This document shows positions 52,973 to 61,895 of a DNA stretch of 64,000 nucleotides, one piece after another. The position numbers and the translations under genes were made by a program. Within the stretch, counting starts at the first letter, position 1, and each line of letters opens with the position of its first letter. Below the pieces are notes generated by a model. That model had not been told where the DNA came from. It did no database searches and saw only the letters and a list, made by a program, of their open reading frames with translations. This DNA is from Frateuria soli (GTDB taxonomy: Bacteria; Pseudomonadota; Gammaproteobacteria; Xanthomonadales; Rhodanobacteraceae). The stretch lies in assembly GCF_021117385.1 (NCBI RefSeq), contig NZ_CP088252.1, forward strand, positions 434,001 to 498,000, read 5' to 3'.

Positions 52973-53479
52973 ATGAATAAGACCGCTCGCGTCGCCCTGG
53001 TCGCCCTGCTCTGCATCGGCGCAGCCGCTTGCTCGAAGAAGCAGGAAGTCAAGCCGCAGCCCCAGCCGGAGCCGCAGCCGCAGACCCAGCCGGCCCCGGA
53101 GAGCAACAAGTACACCCCGGCCGACCTCGATACCGACGCCTGCCTGCGCCAGCGCGTCGTGTACTTCGATTTCGACAAGACCGAGATCAAGCCGGAGTTC
53201 CAGCAGATCATGGCGTGCCACGCCAAGTACCTGCAGGACCGTCCGGAATCGCACGTGCGCCTGGAAGGCAACACCGACGAGCGCGGCACCCGCGAATACA
53301 ACCTGGGCCTGGGCGAGCGCCGCGGCAATGCCGTGTCCGACGCGCTGCAGGCCAACGGTGGCTCGGCCAGCCAGATCGAAGTGATCTCCTACGGCAAGGA
53401 AAAGCCGGTGTGCCGTGAGCACAACGAGGACTGCTGGAGCAAGAACCGTCGCGTCGAGATCGTCTACACGGCGAAGTAA
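52973..53479 (+). CDS. pal: Peptidoglycan-associated lipoprotein Pal
   Basis: Pal anchors the outer membrane to the cell wall. The 168-residue lipoprotein has the lipobox GAAAC with lipidated Cys20, a Pro/Gln linker, and an OmpA-like domain (about 60-168). That domain has the peptidoglycan-binding motif GNTDERGTREYNLGLGERR. A 259-base spacer separates it from tolB, so it may have its own promoter. AAGGA precedes the ATG. Confidence 0.97.
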   Translation: MNKTARVALVALLCIGAAACSKKQEVKPQPQPEPQPQTQPAPESNKYTPADLDTDACLRQRVVYFDFDKTEIKPEFQQIMACHAKYLQDRPESHVRLEGNTDERGTREYNLGLGERRGNAVSDALQANGGSASQIEVISYGKEKPVCREHNEDCWSKNRRVEIVYTAK

Positions 53480-54333
53480 TGAAGAGCGCACTGGCTAAGC
53501 GTTTTTCGGCCAGGCTCGGCATGGCGGGCGCGTTTGCGTCCGCCATGCTCGTTGCCGTTCCGGCCCTGGCACAGAATTCCCGCCTGAGCCTCGCCGACCG
53601 CGTGTCGCGGCTGGAGCAGCAGGCACAGGCTCAGAACCAGGGTGGTACCAGCCTGGTCAACCAGGTGCAGCAACTGCAGGCGCAGGTGCAGCAGTTGCAG
53701 GGCCAGGTCGAGGAACTGCAGCACGCCCTGCAGCAGCTCGAAGAGAAGAACAAGGCGCAGTACATCGACCTCGACTCGCGGCTCGGCCGCCTCGAGGGCA
53801 ACGGCGCCGGCACGAATTCCACGCCCGCAGGCAGTGCCCCGGCATCCGCCGGCTCGGCCGCGGCAACCCCGGCCAATCCGGCCCAGTCCCCCGCCGGCAC
53901 GGCAGCCAGCGGCAGCGGCACGCCCGCGTCAGCCCCGGACGGAAATGCACAGGCTGCCTACGATGCGGCTTTCCAGGCGTTGCGTGGCGGTGACTACGCG
54001 CAGGCCTCGCGCGGCTTCCGCAGCTTCATCCAGCAGTATCCGGACACCACGCTCACGCCAAACGCCTGGTACTGGCTCGGCGAGTCCTACTACGTGACCA
54101 TGAACTACCCGGTGGCGCTGGAAGCCTTCCAGCGGCTGCTGAGCCAGTTCCCGCAGAGCGAAAAGGCCCCCGACGCGCTGCTCAAGGTCGGCTACAGCCA
54201 GCTCGAGCTCAAGCAGACCGATGCCGGCAAAGCCACGCTGCAACAGGTGACCAGCAAGTACCCCACCTCCCGCGCCGCCAGCCTGGCGCAGGAACGCCTG
54301 CGCCGACTGCAACTGCAATCGGCGATCCGCTGA
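53479..54333 (+). CDS. cpoB: Cell-division coordinator CpoB (YbgF)
   Basis: CpoB ties Tol activity to septal peptidoglycan synthesis by PBP1B. The 284-residue product has a signal peptide (about 1-32), a trimeric coiled coil rich in Gln and Leu (about 45-95), an Ala/Pro/Ser linker and C-terminal TPR repeats (about 155-284). Its ATG overlaps the Pal stop (TAATG). Confidence 0.95.
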   Translation: MKSALAKRFSARLGMAGAFASAMLVAVPALAQNSRLSLADRVSRLEQQAQAQNQGGTSLVNQVQQLQAQVQQLQGQVEELQHALQQLEEKNKAQYIDLDSRLGRLEGNGAGTNSTPAGSAPASAGSAAATPANPAQSPAGTAASGSGTPASAPDGNAQAAYDAAFQALRGGDYAQASRGFRSFIQQYPDTTLTPNAWYWLGESYYVTMNYPVALEAFQRLLSQFPQSEKAPDALLKVGYSQLELKQTDAGKATLQQVTSKYPTSRAASLAQERLRRLQLQSAIR

Positions 54334-54338
54334 GAAGT

Positions 54339-55022
54339 ATGGGCAGTGACGCGGGCGAGGCGCCCGTCGCGCCGGTCCCGGCCGAACGCCTGCGCATCAC
54401 CGAGATCTTCCATTCGATCCAGGGTGAAGCCGACGCCATCGGCTGGCGCACCGTGTTCGTGCGCCTCACCGGTTGCCCGCTGCGCTGCGTCTGGTGCGAC
54501 ACCGAGTATTCGTTCCATGGCGGCCAGTGGCACGCAATCGACGACATCCTCGCCGAGGTCGCCGGGCATGGGGCGCACCATGTCTGCGTTACCGGCGGCG
54601 AGCCGCTGGCACAGAAGCGTTGCCTGATCCTGCTGCGCCGCCTGTGCGATGCCGGTTACGACGTCTCGCTGGAAACCTCCGGCGCGCTGGACGTGTCGGC
54701 GGTCGATCCGCGCGTGCGCAAGGTGATGGACCTGAAGGCGCCCGACTCGGGCGAGAGCGCGCGCAACCTGTGGAGCAACCTCGACCACCTGTTGCCGCAC
54801 GACCAGGTCAAGATCGTCATCGCCAGCCGTGCCGACTACGAGTGGGCGCGCAGCGTAGTGGCCGAGCATGCGCTGGATCGCCGCTGCATGGTGCTGTTCT
54901 CGCCCGTGCATGGTGCCGTGCAGCCGCGCGAGCTGGCCGAGTGGATCATCGAGGATCGCCTGCCGGTCCGCTTCCAGTTGCAGTTGCACAAGCTGCTCTG
55001 GAACGACGCGCCGGGGCATTGA
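54339..55022 (+). CDS. queE: 7-carboxy-7-deazaguanine synthase QueE
   Basis: QueE is a radical-SAM enzyme that makes 7-carboxy-7-deazaguanine from 6-carboxytetrahydropterin, a step to the queuosine base. The 227-residue product has the CxxxCxxC cluster in TGCPLRCVWCDTEYS and the SAM motif VTGGEPLAQK. It starts five bases after cpoB and is followed by queC. Confidence 0.95.
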   Translation: MGSDAGEAPVAPVPAERLRITEIFHSIQGEADAIGWRTVFVRLTGCPLRCVWCDTEYSFHGGQWHAIDDILAEVAGHGAHHVCVTGGEPLAQKRCLILLRRLCDAGYDVSLETSGALDVSAVDPRVRKVMDLKAPDSGESARNLWSNLDHLLPHDQVKIVIASRADYEWARSVVAEHALDRRCMVLFSPVHGAVQPRELAEWIIEDRLPVRFQLQLHKLLWNDAPGH

Positions 55023-55025
55023 ATT

Positions 55026-55049
55026 CTCCTTTCCCTCGGCGGAAAGGAG
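55026..55049 (+). promoter_or_regulatory. Perfect hairpin directly after queE
   Basis: CTCCTTTCC (55026-55034) pairs with GGAAAGGAG (55041-55049) around a six-base loop. No T-run follows. A second, G+C-only palindrome (55087-55103) sits just before the queC ribosome-binding site. They may control read-through or translation of queC. Confidence 0.45.
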
Positions 55050-55121
55050 GAACCGCGCCGTGGCCTGTGACGCCGCGAGCGCCCTCCGGCCGGTGACCGG
55101 CCGTATGCAAGGAACCGTTCC

Positions 55122-55802
55122 ATGTCAGAAACCACTCCCCGCAAGGCCGTCGTGCTCGTCTCCGGCGGCATGGATTCCGCCGTCACCCTGGCCATCGCAC
55201 GCGAACAGGGCTTCGCGGTCTACGCACTGAGCGTCGCCTACGGCCAGCGGCACGGCTCCGAGCTGGAGGCCGCGGAGCGGGTTGCACGCGCGATGGGCGC
55301 CCTGGCGCACAAGACCGTGCAGGTCGACCTGCGCAGCATCGGCGGTTCGGCGCTCACCGCGGACATCGACGTGCCCGAACAAGGCGGCGAGGGCATCCCG
55401 GTGACCTATGTACCCGCACGCAACACGATCATGCTGTCGATAGCGCTGGGCTGGGCCGAAGTGCTCGGCGCCAACGATATCCTCTGCGGGGTCAACGCGG
55501 TCGACTACTCCGGTTACCCGGATTGCCGCCCGGCCTTCATCGACGCCTTCGAGCAGCTGGCCAACGTCGCCACCCGGGCCGGCGTGGAAGGCGCGGGCCT
55601 GCGCATCCACGCGCCGCTGATGCGCATGAGCAAGGCCGACATCGCGCGCGAGGGCCAGCGCCTGGGCGTGGACTTCGCCCAGACCGTCAGCTGCTACCAG
55701 GCCGACGCCCAGGGACGCGCCTGCGGGCACTGCGACGCCTGCCACCTGCGTGCCGAAGGTTTCCGGGCTGCCGGCCTGCCGGACCCCACACGCTACGCCT
55801 GA
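55122..55802 (+). CDS. queC: 7-cyano-7-deazaguanine synthase QueC
   Basis: QueC turns CDG into preQ0 with ATP and ammonia. The 226-residue product has the PP-loop [12 protein letters not shown] at the N-terminus and the C-terminal zinc cluster [24 protein letters not shown] precedes the ATG. Together with queE it supplies the queuosine pathway. Confidence 0.96.
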   Translation: MSETTPRKAVVLVSGGMDSAVTLAIAREQGFAVYALSVAYGQRHGSELEAAERVARAMGALAHKTVQVDLRSIGGSALTADIDVPEQGGEGIPVTYVPARNTIMLSIALGWAEVLGANDILCGVNAVDYSGYPDCRPAFIDAFEQLANVATRAGVEGAGLRIHAPLMRMSKADIAREGQRLGVDFAQTVSCYQADAQGRACGHCDACHLRAEGFRAAGLPDPTRYA

Positions 55803-55808
55803 TGCCTT

Positions 55809-55878
55809 GCGGGAGTCCGCTTGTGGGCGATGCTACCGTCGAGCCCGCAAATGGCATCGCCCGCAGGTGAACTCCCGC
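55809..55878. repeat. Inverted pair of GTAG-like REPs
   Basis: GCGGGAGTCCGCTTGTGGGC (from 55809) and its inverse ending GAACTCCCGC (to 55878). Related to the pairs at 33481 and 48688. It lies between queC and tRNA-Lys. Confidence 0.65.
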
Positions 55879-55893
55879 ACGTGCTCCGCGGGA

Positions 55894-55922
55894 TTGTGTG
55901 CTCCGTACGCAAACCTTAAAAT
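55894..55922 (+). promoter_or_regulatory. Promoter of tRNA-Lys
   Basis: TTGTGT (55894-55899), a 17-base spacer and TAAAAT (55917-55922), then the GC-rich discriminator CGCCCG. This is the layout of growth-rate-controlled stable-RNA promoters. Confidence 0.6.
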
Positions 55923-55938
55923 CGCCCGTTCGCTTGAT

Positions 55939-56014
55939 GGGTCGTTAGCTCAGCTGGTAGAGCAGTAGACTTTTAATCTATTGGTCCCGGGTTCGAGTCC
56001 CGGACGACCCACCA
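55939..56014 (+). tRNA. tRNA-Lys (anticodon TTT)
   Basis: All 76 positions fold as a tRNA. The acceptor stem is GGGTCGT with ACGACCC. The D-arm GCTC/GAGC, anticodon stem GTAGA/TCTAT with loop CTTTTAA (anticodon TTT at 55972-55974) and T-arm CCGGG-TTCGAGT-CCCGG are all present. The 3' CCA is encoded. Confidence 0.97.
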
Positions 56015-56020
56015 TCTTCA

Positions 56021-56043
56021 CCCGCGCTCGTCGCGGGTTTTTT
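56021..56043 (+). terminator. Intrinsic terminator of tRNA-Lys
   Basis: CCCGCG (56021-56026), a five-base loop, CGCGGG (56032-56037) and six T residues (56038-56043), starting seven bases after the tRNA end. Confidence 0.88.
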
Positions 56044-56103
56044 GTGCCCGCTTGCCTCGCGCCAGATCGCGCGCGAAGCTGCTTCCTTTGCCGGGAGCAC
56101 AAT

Positions 56104-57132
56104 GTGGACTGGGTCGACCTGCGCAGCGATACCGTAACCAGGCCAACGCCCGCGATGCGTGCGGCCATGCTGGATGCCTCGGTCGGGGACGACGTCTACG
56201 GCGAGGACCCGACCGTCAATGCCCTGCAGCAGCGCCTGGCCGACGAGCTCGGCTTCGAGGCCGCGCTGTTCGTGCCAAGCGGCACGCAGTCGAATTTGCT
56301 GGCGCTGATGTCGCACTGCGAACGTGGCGACGAGTACATCGTCGGCATGGACGCGCACACCTACAAGTTCGAGGGTGGCGGCGCGGCGGTGCTCGGCTCC
56401 ATCCAGCCCCAGCCGATCGTGCAGGATGCCGACGGCGCGCTGCCGCTGGACCGCGTGGCCGCGGCAATCAAGCCGGTCGATCCGCACTTCGCGCGCACGC
56501 GCCTGCTCGCGCTGGAGAACACCTGGCATGGCCGCGTGCTGCCGATGGACTACCTGCGCGCCGCGCACGACTTCGCCCGCGAGCGCGGCCTGGCCTTCCA
56601 TCTGGATGGCGCCCGCCTGTACAACGCGGCGGTGGCTTCCGGCGTGCCCGCGCGCGAGATCGCCCGGCAGTTCGACAGCGTGTCGGTGTGCCTGTCCAAG
56701 GGGCTGGGCGCGCCGGTCGGTTCGGTGCTGGTCGGTTCGGCGACGCTGATCGACAAGGCGCGGCGCTGGCGCAAGGTCGCCGGCGGCGGCTGGCGCCAGG
56801 CCGGCATGCTGGCGGCGGCCGGCCTGCACGCGCTGGACCATCACGTCGCGCGGCTGGCCGACGACCACGCCCGCGCCGCCACGTTGGCACGGCGGCTCGA
56901 GGCCGTGCCGGGCCTGCACCTGCTCGGCCAGCACACCAACATGGTCTTCGTCGAAGTGCCGGCCGAGCGGCTGCGGGAGCTGGACGCACATCTGCGCGAG
57001 GCCCGCATCCGCATCAGCATCGGCTACCTGCCGACACTGCGGCTGGTCACGCACCTGGATGTGGACGATTCCGGCATCGCCCGCACCGCCGAAACGTTCG
57101 CCGCGTTCTTCGCCCGCGGGAAGGCGACGTGA
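56104..57132 (+). CDS. ltaE: Low-specificity L-threonine aldolase
   Basis: LtaE is a PLP enzyme that splits threonine and allo-threonine to glycine and acetaldehyde. The 342-residue fold-type I product has the PLP-lysine in VCLSKGLGAPVGS (Lys199), the Asp/Arg pair in HLDGARLYNA, and the N-terminal WVDLRSDTVTRPTPAM. The start is GTG 56104 with GGAG six bases upstream; the ATG one base before is out of frame. Confidence 0.95.
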   Translation: MDWVDLRSDTVTRPTPAMRAAMLDASVGDDVYGEDPTVNALQQRLADELGFEAALFVPSGTQSNLLALMSHCERGDEYIVGMDAHTYKFEGGGAAVLGSIQPQPIVQDADGALPLDRVAAAIKPVDPHFARTRLLALENTWHGRVLPMDYLRAAHDFARERGLAFHLDGARLYNAAVASGVPAREIARQFDSVSVCLSKGLGAPVGSVLVGSATLIDKARRWRKVAGGGWRQAGMLAAAGLHALDHHVARLADDHARAATLARRLEAVPGLHLLGQHTNMVFVEVPAERLRELDAHLREARIRISIGYLPTLRLVTHLDVDDSGIARTAETFAAFFARGKAT

Positions 57133-57135
57133 ACG

Positions 57136-58152
57136 GTGCGGGGGGCGGCGGCCCGCGCGCACGGTGCGAGGCTGCTGAGGTCGACCCTGCTGGCCCTCGC
57201 GCTGGCCTCTCCGGTCGCCGCGGGCGGCGCGCGCCAGGGCGCCGTGGCACACGCCGGCAACCCGGTCATTCCCGGCTGGTACGCCGATCCGGAGGCGGCG
57301 ATCTTCGACAAGGAATACTGGATCTATCCGACCTTATCCGCCGGCTACGACCAGCAGCTCTTCTTCGATGCGTTCTCCTCGCCGGACCTGGTCAGGTGGA
57401 CGCGCCATCCCCGCGTGCTGGACGCGCCCGCGGTCCGTTGGGCCAGGCGCGCGATGTGGGCACCGGCCGTGGTCGCCAAGGGCGGGCGCTATTACCTGTT
57501 TTTCGCGGCCAACGACATCCACGACGATCGCGAGGTTGGCGGCATCGGCGTGGCGGTGGCCGATCGGCCGGACGGCCCGTTCCGCGACCTGCTCGGCAAG
57601 CCGCTGGTGGGCGCTTTCCACAACGGAGCGCAGCCCATCGACCAGTCGGTCTTCCGCGATGACGACGGGAAGTACTACCTGATCTACGGCGGCTGGAAGC
57701 ACGCCAACATCGCCCGCCTGAAGGACGACTTCACCGGGTTCGTGCCCTTTGCCGACGGCACGGTGTTCAAGGAGATCACGCCGGAGCACTACGTCGAAGG
57801 CCCGATGATGTTCAAGCGCGATGGCCGCTATTATCTGATGTGGTCAGAGGGCGGCTGGACCGGGCCGGATTATTCGGTGGCCTACGCGATCGGCGATTCG
57901 CCGCTGGGTCCGTTCCGGCGCGTGGGCAAGATCCTCGAGCAGGATCCGTCGATCGCCACCGGCGCCGGCCACCACTCGCTGCTCCACACGCCCGACGGTC
58001 GCTGGTACATCGTCTACCACCGGCGGCCCAGGGGGGAGACGGTCGCCAACCACCGCGTGGTCTGCATCGACCGCCTGGAGTTCGATGCCCGGGGCCGCAT
58101 CCTGCCGGTGAAGATGACGCGGCAGGGCGTCGAGGCTCATCCCTTGCGCTGA
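57136..58152 (+). CDS. Exported glycoside hydrolase, family 43
   Basis: The 338-residue product has a signal peptide (about 10-33) and one five-bladed GH43 propeller. The three acidic residues of the family are placed as expected: Asp51 in GWYADPE (base), Asp169 in QPIDQSVF (pKa modulator) and Glu221 in VEGPMMF (acid). It probably removes arabinose or xylose from plant polysaccharides in the periplasm or outside. It starts at GTG 57136, three bases after the ltaE stop, and overlaps the convergent phaZ-like gene by 16 bases. Confidence 0.9.
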   Translation: MRGAAARAHGARLLRSTLLALALASPVAAGGARQGAVAHAGNPVIPGWYADPEAAIFDKEYWIYPTLSAGYDQQLFFDAFSSPDLVRWTRHPRVLDAPAVRWARRAMWAPAVVAKGGRYYLFFAANDIHDDREVGGIGVAVADRPDGPFRDLLGKPLVGAFHNGAQPIDQSVFRDDDGKYYLIYGGWKHANIARLKDDFTGFVPFADGTVFKEITPEHYVEGPMMFKRDGRYYLMWSEGGWTGPDYSVAYAIGDSPLGPFRRVGKILEQDPSIATGAGHHSLLHTPDGRWYIVYHRRPRGETVANHRVVCIDRLEFDARGRILPVKMTRQGVEAHPLR

Positions 58153-59414
58153 GGCGCCCGGCGCGGCGCTTGCGGGGCGTGCTGGCGGATGAAGTCGCGC
58201 ACCTGCGGATAAACCGTCTCGCGCCAGCGCCGGCCACTGAAGATGCCGTAGTGCCCGGCGCCTTCGATCACGCGGTGGGCATGCCGCTTCGCCGGGATGC
58301 CGGTGCACAGCGCGTGCGCCGCTTCGGTCTGGCCCAGGCCCGAGATGTCGTCCAGTTCGCCCTCGATGGTGAGTAGCGCGCTGCGCGTGATGGCGGCAGG
58401 ATCCACGCGCTCGCCAGCCACATCCCATAGACCGCGCGGCAGCAGGCTTTGCTGGAACACCGTGCTGATCGTGTCCAGGTAGTACCCGGCGGGCATGTCG
58501 AGTACGGCGTTGTACTCGTCGTAGAAGCGCCGGTGCGCCTCGGCATCGTCCAGGTCGCCGCGCAGCAGGTCGAGGTAGAAGTCCCAGTGCGAGGACAGGT
58601 GGCGGCCCGGGTTCATCGCGACGAAGCCGGCGTGCTGCAGGAAACCCGGATAGACCCTGCGCCCGCGTCCCGGATAGTTGGCCGGCACGGTATGAATCAG
58701 GTTGGCCTCGAACCAGGACAACGGCTGGGTGGTGGCCAGGTCGTTGACGCTGGTAGGGCTGCGCCGGGGGTCGATCGGGCCGCCCATCATCACCAGGCTG
58801 CGCGGTGTTTCTTGCCCGCGTGCGGCCATCAGCGAGACCGCGGCCAGTACCGGGACGGTCGGCTGGCATACCGACACCACGTGCAGCTCGCCCGCGCCGA
58901 TGTGGCGGATGAAGCGCTCGACGTAGCCGACGTAGTCGTCCAGCCGGAACATGCCCGCTTCGGCCGGCACCATGCGCGCGTCGACCCAGTCGGTGACGTA
59001 GACCTTGTGATCGCGCAGCAGCGTGCGCACGGTGTCGCGCAGCAGCGTGGCGTGGTGGCCCGAAAGCGGCGCCACCACCAGCACCACCGGCTGGCGGCGC
59101 ATCGCCTCGATCACCGCGGGGTCGTCGCTGTAGCGCTTGAAGCGCTTCAGCTGGCAGAACGGCAGGTCGAGCGCGGTCTGCTCCACCACCGCGACGGTGT
59201 GGCCGCCGGCGCGGACCTCGTGGATGCCGAAGGAGGGCTTCTCGTAGTCCTTGCCCAGCCGGTACATCAGTTCGCAACCGGCCGCCCATCGCGCCGCGCC
59301 CGGCCACTGCGCGAGCAGGCTGCCCGGCTCGCTGAACATCTTCGCGCCGGCTTGCGCGAAGTAGCTCATCGGGCCCATGAAGGCGCGCTGCCATTCGTGG
59401 AGTTGGTAGAGCAT
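58137..59414 (-). CDS. phaZ: Intracellular polyhydroxyalkanoate depolymerase
   Basis: The 425-residue cytoplasmic enzyme mobilises poly(3-hydroxybutyrate) granules. It matches the PhaZa1-type family with the start MLYQLHEWQRAF. The nucleophile is a Cys in SVCQPTVPVL at residue 183 instead of the lipase Ser, as in that family. Other conserved parts are APLSGHHATLLRDTVRTLL and GHYGIFSGRRWRE with the catalytic His. An upstream ATG at 59429 is possible; TAGAAT at 59447-59442 may be its -10 box. No PHA synthase gene lies in the window. Confidence 0.93.
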   Translation of the reverse strand: MLYQLHEWQRAFMGPMSYFAQAGAKMFSEPGSLLAQWPGAARWAAGCELMYRLGKDYEKPSFGIHEVRAGGHTVAVVEQTALDLPFCQLKRFKRYSDDPAVIEAMRRQPVVLVVAPLSGHHATLLRDTVRTLLRDHKVYVTDWVDARMVPAEAGMFRLDDYVGYVERFIRHIGAGELHVVSVCQPTVPVLAAVSLMAARGQETPRSLVMMGGPIDPRRSPTSVNDLATTQPLSWFEANLIHTVPANYPGRGRRVYPGFLQHAGFVAMNPGRHLSSHWDFYLDLLRGDLDDAEAHRRFYDEYNAVLDMPAGYYLDTISTVFQQSLLPRGLWDVAGERVDPAAITRSALLTIEGELDDISGLGQTEAAHALCTGIPAKRHAHRVIEGAGHYGIFSGRRWRETVYPQVRDFIRQHAPQAPRRAPQRKG

Positions 59415-59485
59415 GGCGGACCGGGGCATGGGCAAAGCACTATTCTAGCGGCTTTACGCTTGCGATGTTGCGGTGCGGCAAAGAA

Positions 59486-59600
59486 GGGCGCTTCGACTCC
59501 GGCGCTGCGCGCCTACGTTCGGGGCGAACGGTTGAGGGGGCGGCCGGAGCGGTAACGAAAGAACCGTTCGCATTGAGCGTAAGGGCGAAGTCGAAACGCC
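59486..59600. repeat. Inverted pair of CTTCGACT/GAAGTCGAA repeats (family D)
   Basis: GGGCGCTTCGACTCCGGCGC (from 59486), running on to CGAACGG (59532), and the inverse arm CCGTTCGCATTGAGCGTAAG to GAAGTCGAAACGCC (59564-59600). It lies between the phaZ-like and methyltransferase genes and abuts the stop of the latter. Confidence 0.6.
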
Positions 59601-59604
59601 TGCC

Positions 59605-60351
59605 TCAGCCGCCAAGCCGCCGACACACCAGCAGCACCTCATCCACGCCATCCACGCCGGACAACCCCTCGCGCCACTGCAGAGGCTTCTGGAACCTGAG
59701 CCCCAGCGGCATGAACACGTGGTTGTACCACCACATCGCACGCTCGCGCCGGTGGGTGAGGAACCACTGCCCCAGGTCCAGCAGGCGCGAGGATTTCGGC
59801 TGCATGCCGTAGATCGCGCTGCGTTCCAGCGCGAACCCGTGCGCGGCAAGCTTGGCTCCGATCGCCTCCGGCTCGTAACGCCGGCAGTGCCCGACGAACT
59901 CGTCGAACGCGGTCCACGCGTCGGCATGCAACGGCACCGACAGCAACAGCGTCGCACCCGGCGCCGCCACGCGCGCGAGTTCGCGCAAGGCGCTGTCGTC
60001 GTCGGCGACGTGTTCGAGGATGTCGAACGCACACACCAGGTCGAACTGCGCATCGGTGCAGGGCAGGGCCCCGATCATGCCGTGCATGGCGTTCGCGCCG
60101 CGCGCCCGCAACTGACGCAGCGCCGCGTGACTCAGGTCGACGAAACAGGTGCCTTCCAGCGGCAGGCGAGGACGCAGGCCGGGGGCGACTTCGAGCCGGC
60201 GCGGCGCTGCCGCGGCCAGCTCGCGCAACAGCGGCCAGGTATTGAAACGCTCGGGATCGACAAGCCGCGCCTGCGCCCACAGCGCTTCGTAGAAGCCGCG
60301 GTTGACGCGGAGCAGTTCGGCATCGCTGCGGATAGGGGCGGGAGTGGCCAT
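59605..60351 (-). CDS. SAM-dependent methyltransferase, class I
   Basis: The 248-residue product has a Methyltransf_11-type Rossmann core. It shows motif I RLEVAPGLRPRLP (about 53-65), GMIGALPCTDAQFDLVCAFD, the post-I acidic FDILEHVADDDSALREL, and PGATLLLSVPLHADAW. The C-terminal part includes TW/YN-rich segments typical of methyltransferases acting on small or lipid substrates. The substrate is unknown. It is probably co-transcribed with the RDD gene 43 bases upstream. Confidence 0.85.
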   Translation of the reverse strand: MATPAPIRSDAELLRVNRGFYEALWAQARLVDPERFNTWPLLRELAAAAPRRLEVAPGLRPRLPLEGTCFVDLSHAALRQLRARGANAMHGMIGALPCTDAQFDLVCAFDILEHVADDDSALRELARVAAPGATLLLSVPLHADAWTAFDEFVGHCRRYEPEAIGAKLAAHGFALERSAIYGMQPKSSRLLDLGQWFLTHRRERAMWWYNHVFMPLGLRFQKPLQWREGLSGVDGVDEVLLVCRRLGG

Positions 60352-60394
60352 GAGCCCTTGTACAGCAAGCGCGGCGGCGGTGGATGTGAACCGG

Positions 60395-60895
60395 CTAGGC
60401 AATCCGCCGCAACTCGGTCGCGGCAGCCACGTCGTGCAGCGCGCGGCGGCGCCGGTCGAACAGGGCCGGAGCAAACCACGCCGCCCAGCCGACGAGCACC
60501 GCCCAGACGGCGCCCCGCAGTCCCAGCCACGGCGCCAGCCCGAGCAACAGCAAAGGCAGCGCGGCGACCACCACCCGTCGCAACGCCTGTGCCGGCCGCA
60601 GCTTCCCGCCGTCGGCCGCGACCAACCGGATGCGCCACGGCCGCATGCCCAGCGTCTGCCCGCCGCGCAGCCAGGAGATCACGAAGTACGCGCCGACGAC
60701 CAGACCTTGCAGCGGTTGGTACCACCAGGCGATCGCCGTGCGGGCACCGGTGGCTACCAGGTGGCCACCGGTGGCGAGCTGGGACAGCAGCCCCACCACC
60801 ATCACGATGGCCACCACCGCCAGCAGGTCGTAGACCAGCGCGGCCAGGCGGCGCCACAGCGGGCAGGGGCGGTGGGTGTCGTGCGGTCGGTTCAT
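60395..60895 (-). CDS. RDD family membrane protein
   Basis: The 166-residue product has the Arg-Asp-Asp-type motif region RRLAALVYDLLAVVAI at the N-terminus (here Arg and Asp remain), with further TMs at about 55-75 and 100-140. The second box is GGQTLGMRPWRIRLV. Some RDD proteins are Na+/Li+:H+ antiporters; the function here is open. It is divergent from xerD with 46 bases between. Confidence 0.85.
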   Translation of the reverse strand: MNRPHDTHRPCPLWRRLAALVYDLLAVVAIVMVVGLLSQLATGGHLVATGARTAIAWWYQPLQGLVVGAYFVISWLRGGQTLGMRPWRIRLVAADGGKLRPAQALRRVVVAALPLLLLGLAPWLGLRGAVWAVLVGWAAWFAPALFDRRRRALHDVAAATELRRIA

Positions 60896-60941
60896 CGATA
60901 TCTGGCTTGCGCCCGCCGCGGCTCGCGGCGAGCATCTGCGC

Positions 60942-61853
60942 ATGCAGGAAAAGAGCGCAAGTATCGCCGAAGCCGACCAGCGGAGCATCGCCGCCTTCCT
61001 GGAACGGGTCTGGTCCGAAGACGGCCTGGCCGATCGCACCCTGGAGGCCTACCGGCAGGACCTGGAAGCACTGGCACGCTGGCTCGCCTCTCGCGGGCGC
61101 GGGCTGCAGACGGCGCGGCGCGAGGACCTGTCGGCGTTCCATGGCAGCCAGCGGGCGGCAGTCCGTTCGATGGCGCGGCGCCAGTCGGCGTTCCGTCGCT
61201 ACTACGGCCAGCAGGCGCGGGACATGCCCGGTTTCGAGGATCCGACCCTGTTGATCGAACGCCCGCGCATGCCGCGCAGCCTGCCCAAGGCGCTGGCCGA
61301 GCGCGAGATCGAGGCGCTGCTGGCCGCGCCGGATGCGGGTTCCACGCTCGGGCTGCGCGACCGGGCGATGCTCGAACTGATGTACGCATCCGGCCTGCGC
61401 GTCTCCGAGCTGGTGGGACTACCGCTGGCGGCGCTCAACACGCGCCAGGGCGTGCTGCGGGTCACCGGCAAGGGCGGCAAGGATCGCCTGGTGCCGGTCG
61501 GCGAAGTTGCGCTCGAGCGTATCGAGGCGTATCTCGCCGACGCACGGCCGCAGCTTGCGAAGGGCCGCCAGCCGGCGGCGCTGTTCCTCAGCCAGCGTGG
61601 CGAGGGCATGACGCGGCAGATGTTCTGGACACTGGTCAAGCGCTACGCGCTGGCGGTCGGCATCGAGGGCAAGCGCATCTCGCCGCACGTGCTGCGCCAC
61701 TCGTTCGCCACCCACCTGCTCAATCACGGCGCCGACCTGCGCGCGCTGCAACTGTTGCTGGGCCACGCCTCGCTCAGCACCACGCAGATCTACACCCTGG
61801 TGGCGAAGGAAGGCCTGAAGCGCCTGCACGCGAAACACCACCCGCGCGGGTAG
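60942..61853 (+). CDS. xerD: Tyrosine recombinase XerD
   Basis: XerD with XerC resolves chromosome dimers at dif. The 303-residue product has the N-terminal SAM-like DNA-binding domain and the catalytic core. The core has Arg in ASGLRVSELVGL, HxxR in HVLRHSFATHLLNHG, the Lys in TGKGGKDRLVPVG, and the nucleophile Tyr in LSTTQIYTLV. It is followed by dsbC, as in many gammaproteobacteria. The start is ATG 60942. Confidence 0.95.
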   Translation: MQEKSASIAEADQRSIAAFLERVWSEDGLADRTLEAYRQDLEALARWLASRGRGLQTARREDLSAFHGSQRAAVRSMARRQSAFRRYYGQQARDMPGFEDPTLLIERPRMPRSLPKALAEREIEALLAAPDAGSTLGLRDRAMLELMYASGLRVSELVGLPLAALNTRQGVLRVTGKGGKDRLVPVGEVALERIEAYLADARPQLAKGRQPAALFLSQRGEGMTRQMFWTLVKRYALAVGIEGKRISPHVLRHSFATHLLNHGADLRALQLLLGHASLSTTQIYTLVAKEGLKRLHAKHHPRG

Positions 61854-61895
61854 TGCCTCCTCCCCCCCGGCACAACAGCACCCTCGCCGGTAGTG

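Noticed and set aside
55023-55121. preQ1 riboswitch before queC
   Set aside because: No A-rich tail and pseudoknot pattern of preQ1-I or II that I can see; only simple hairpins.
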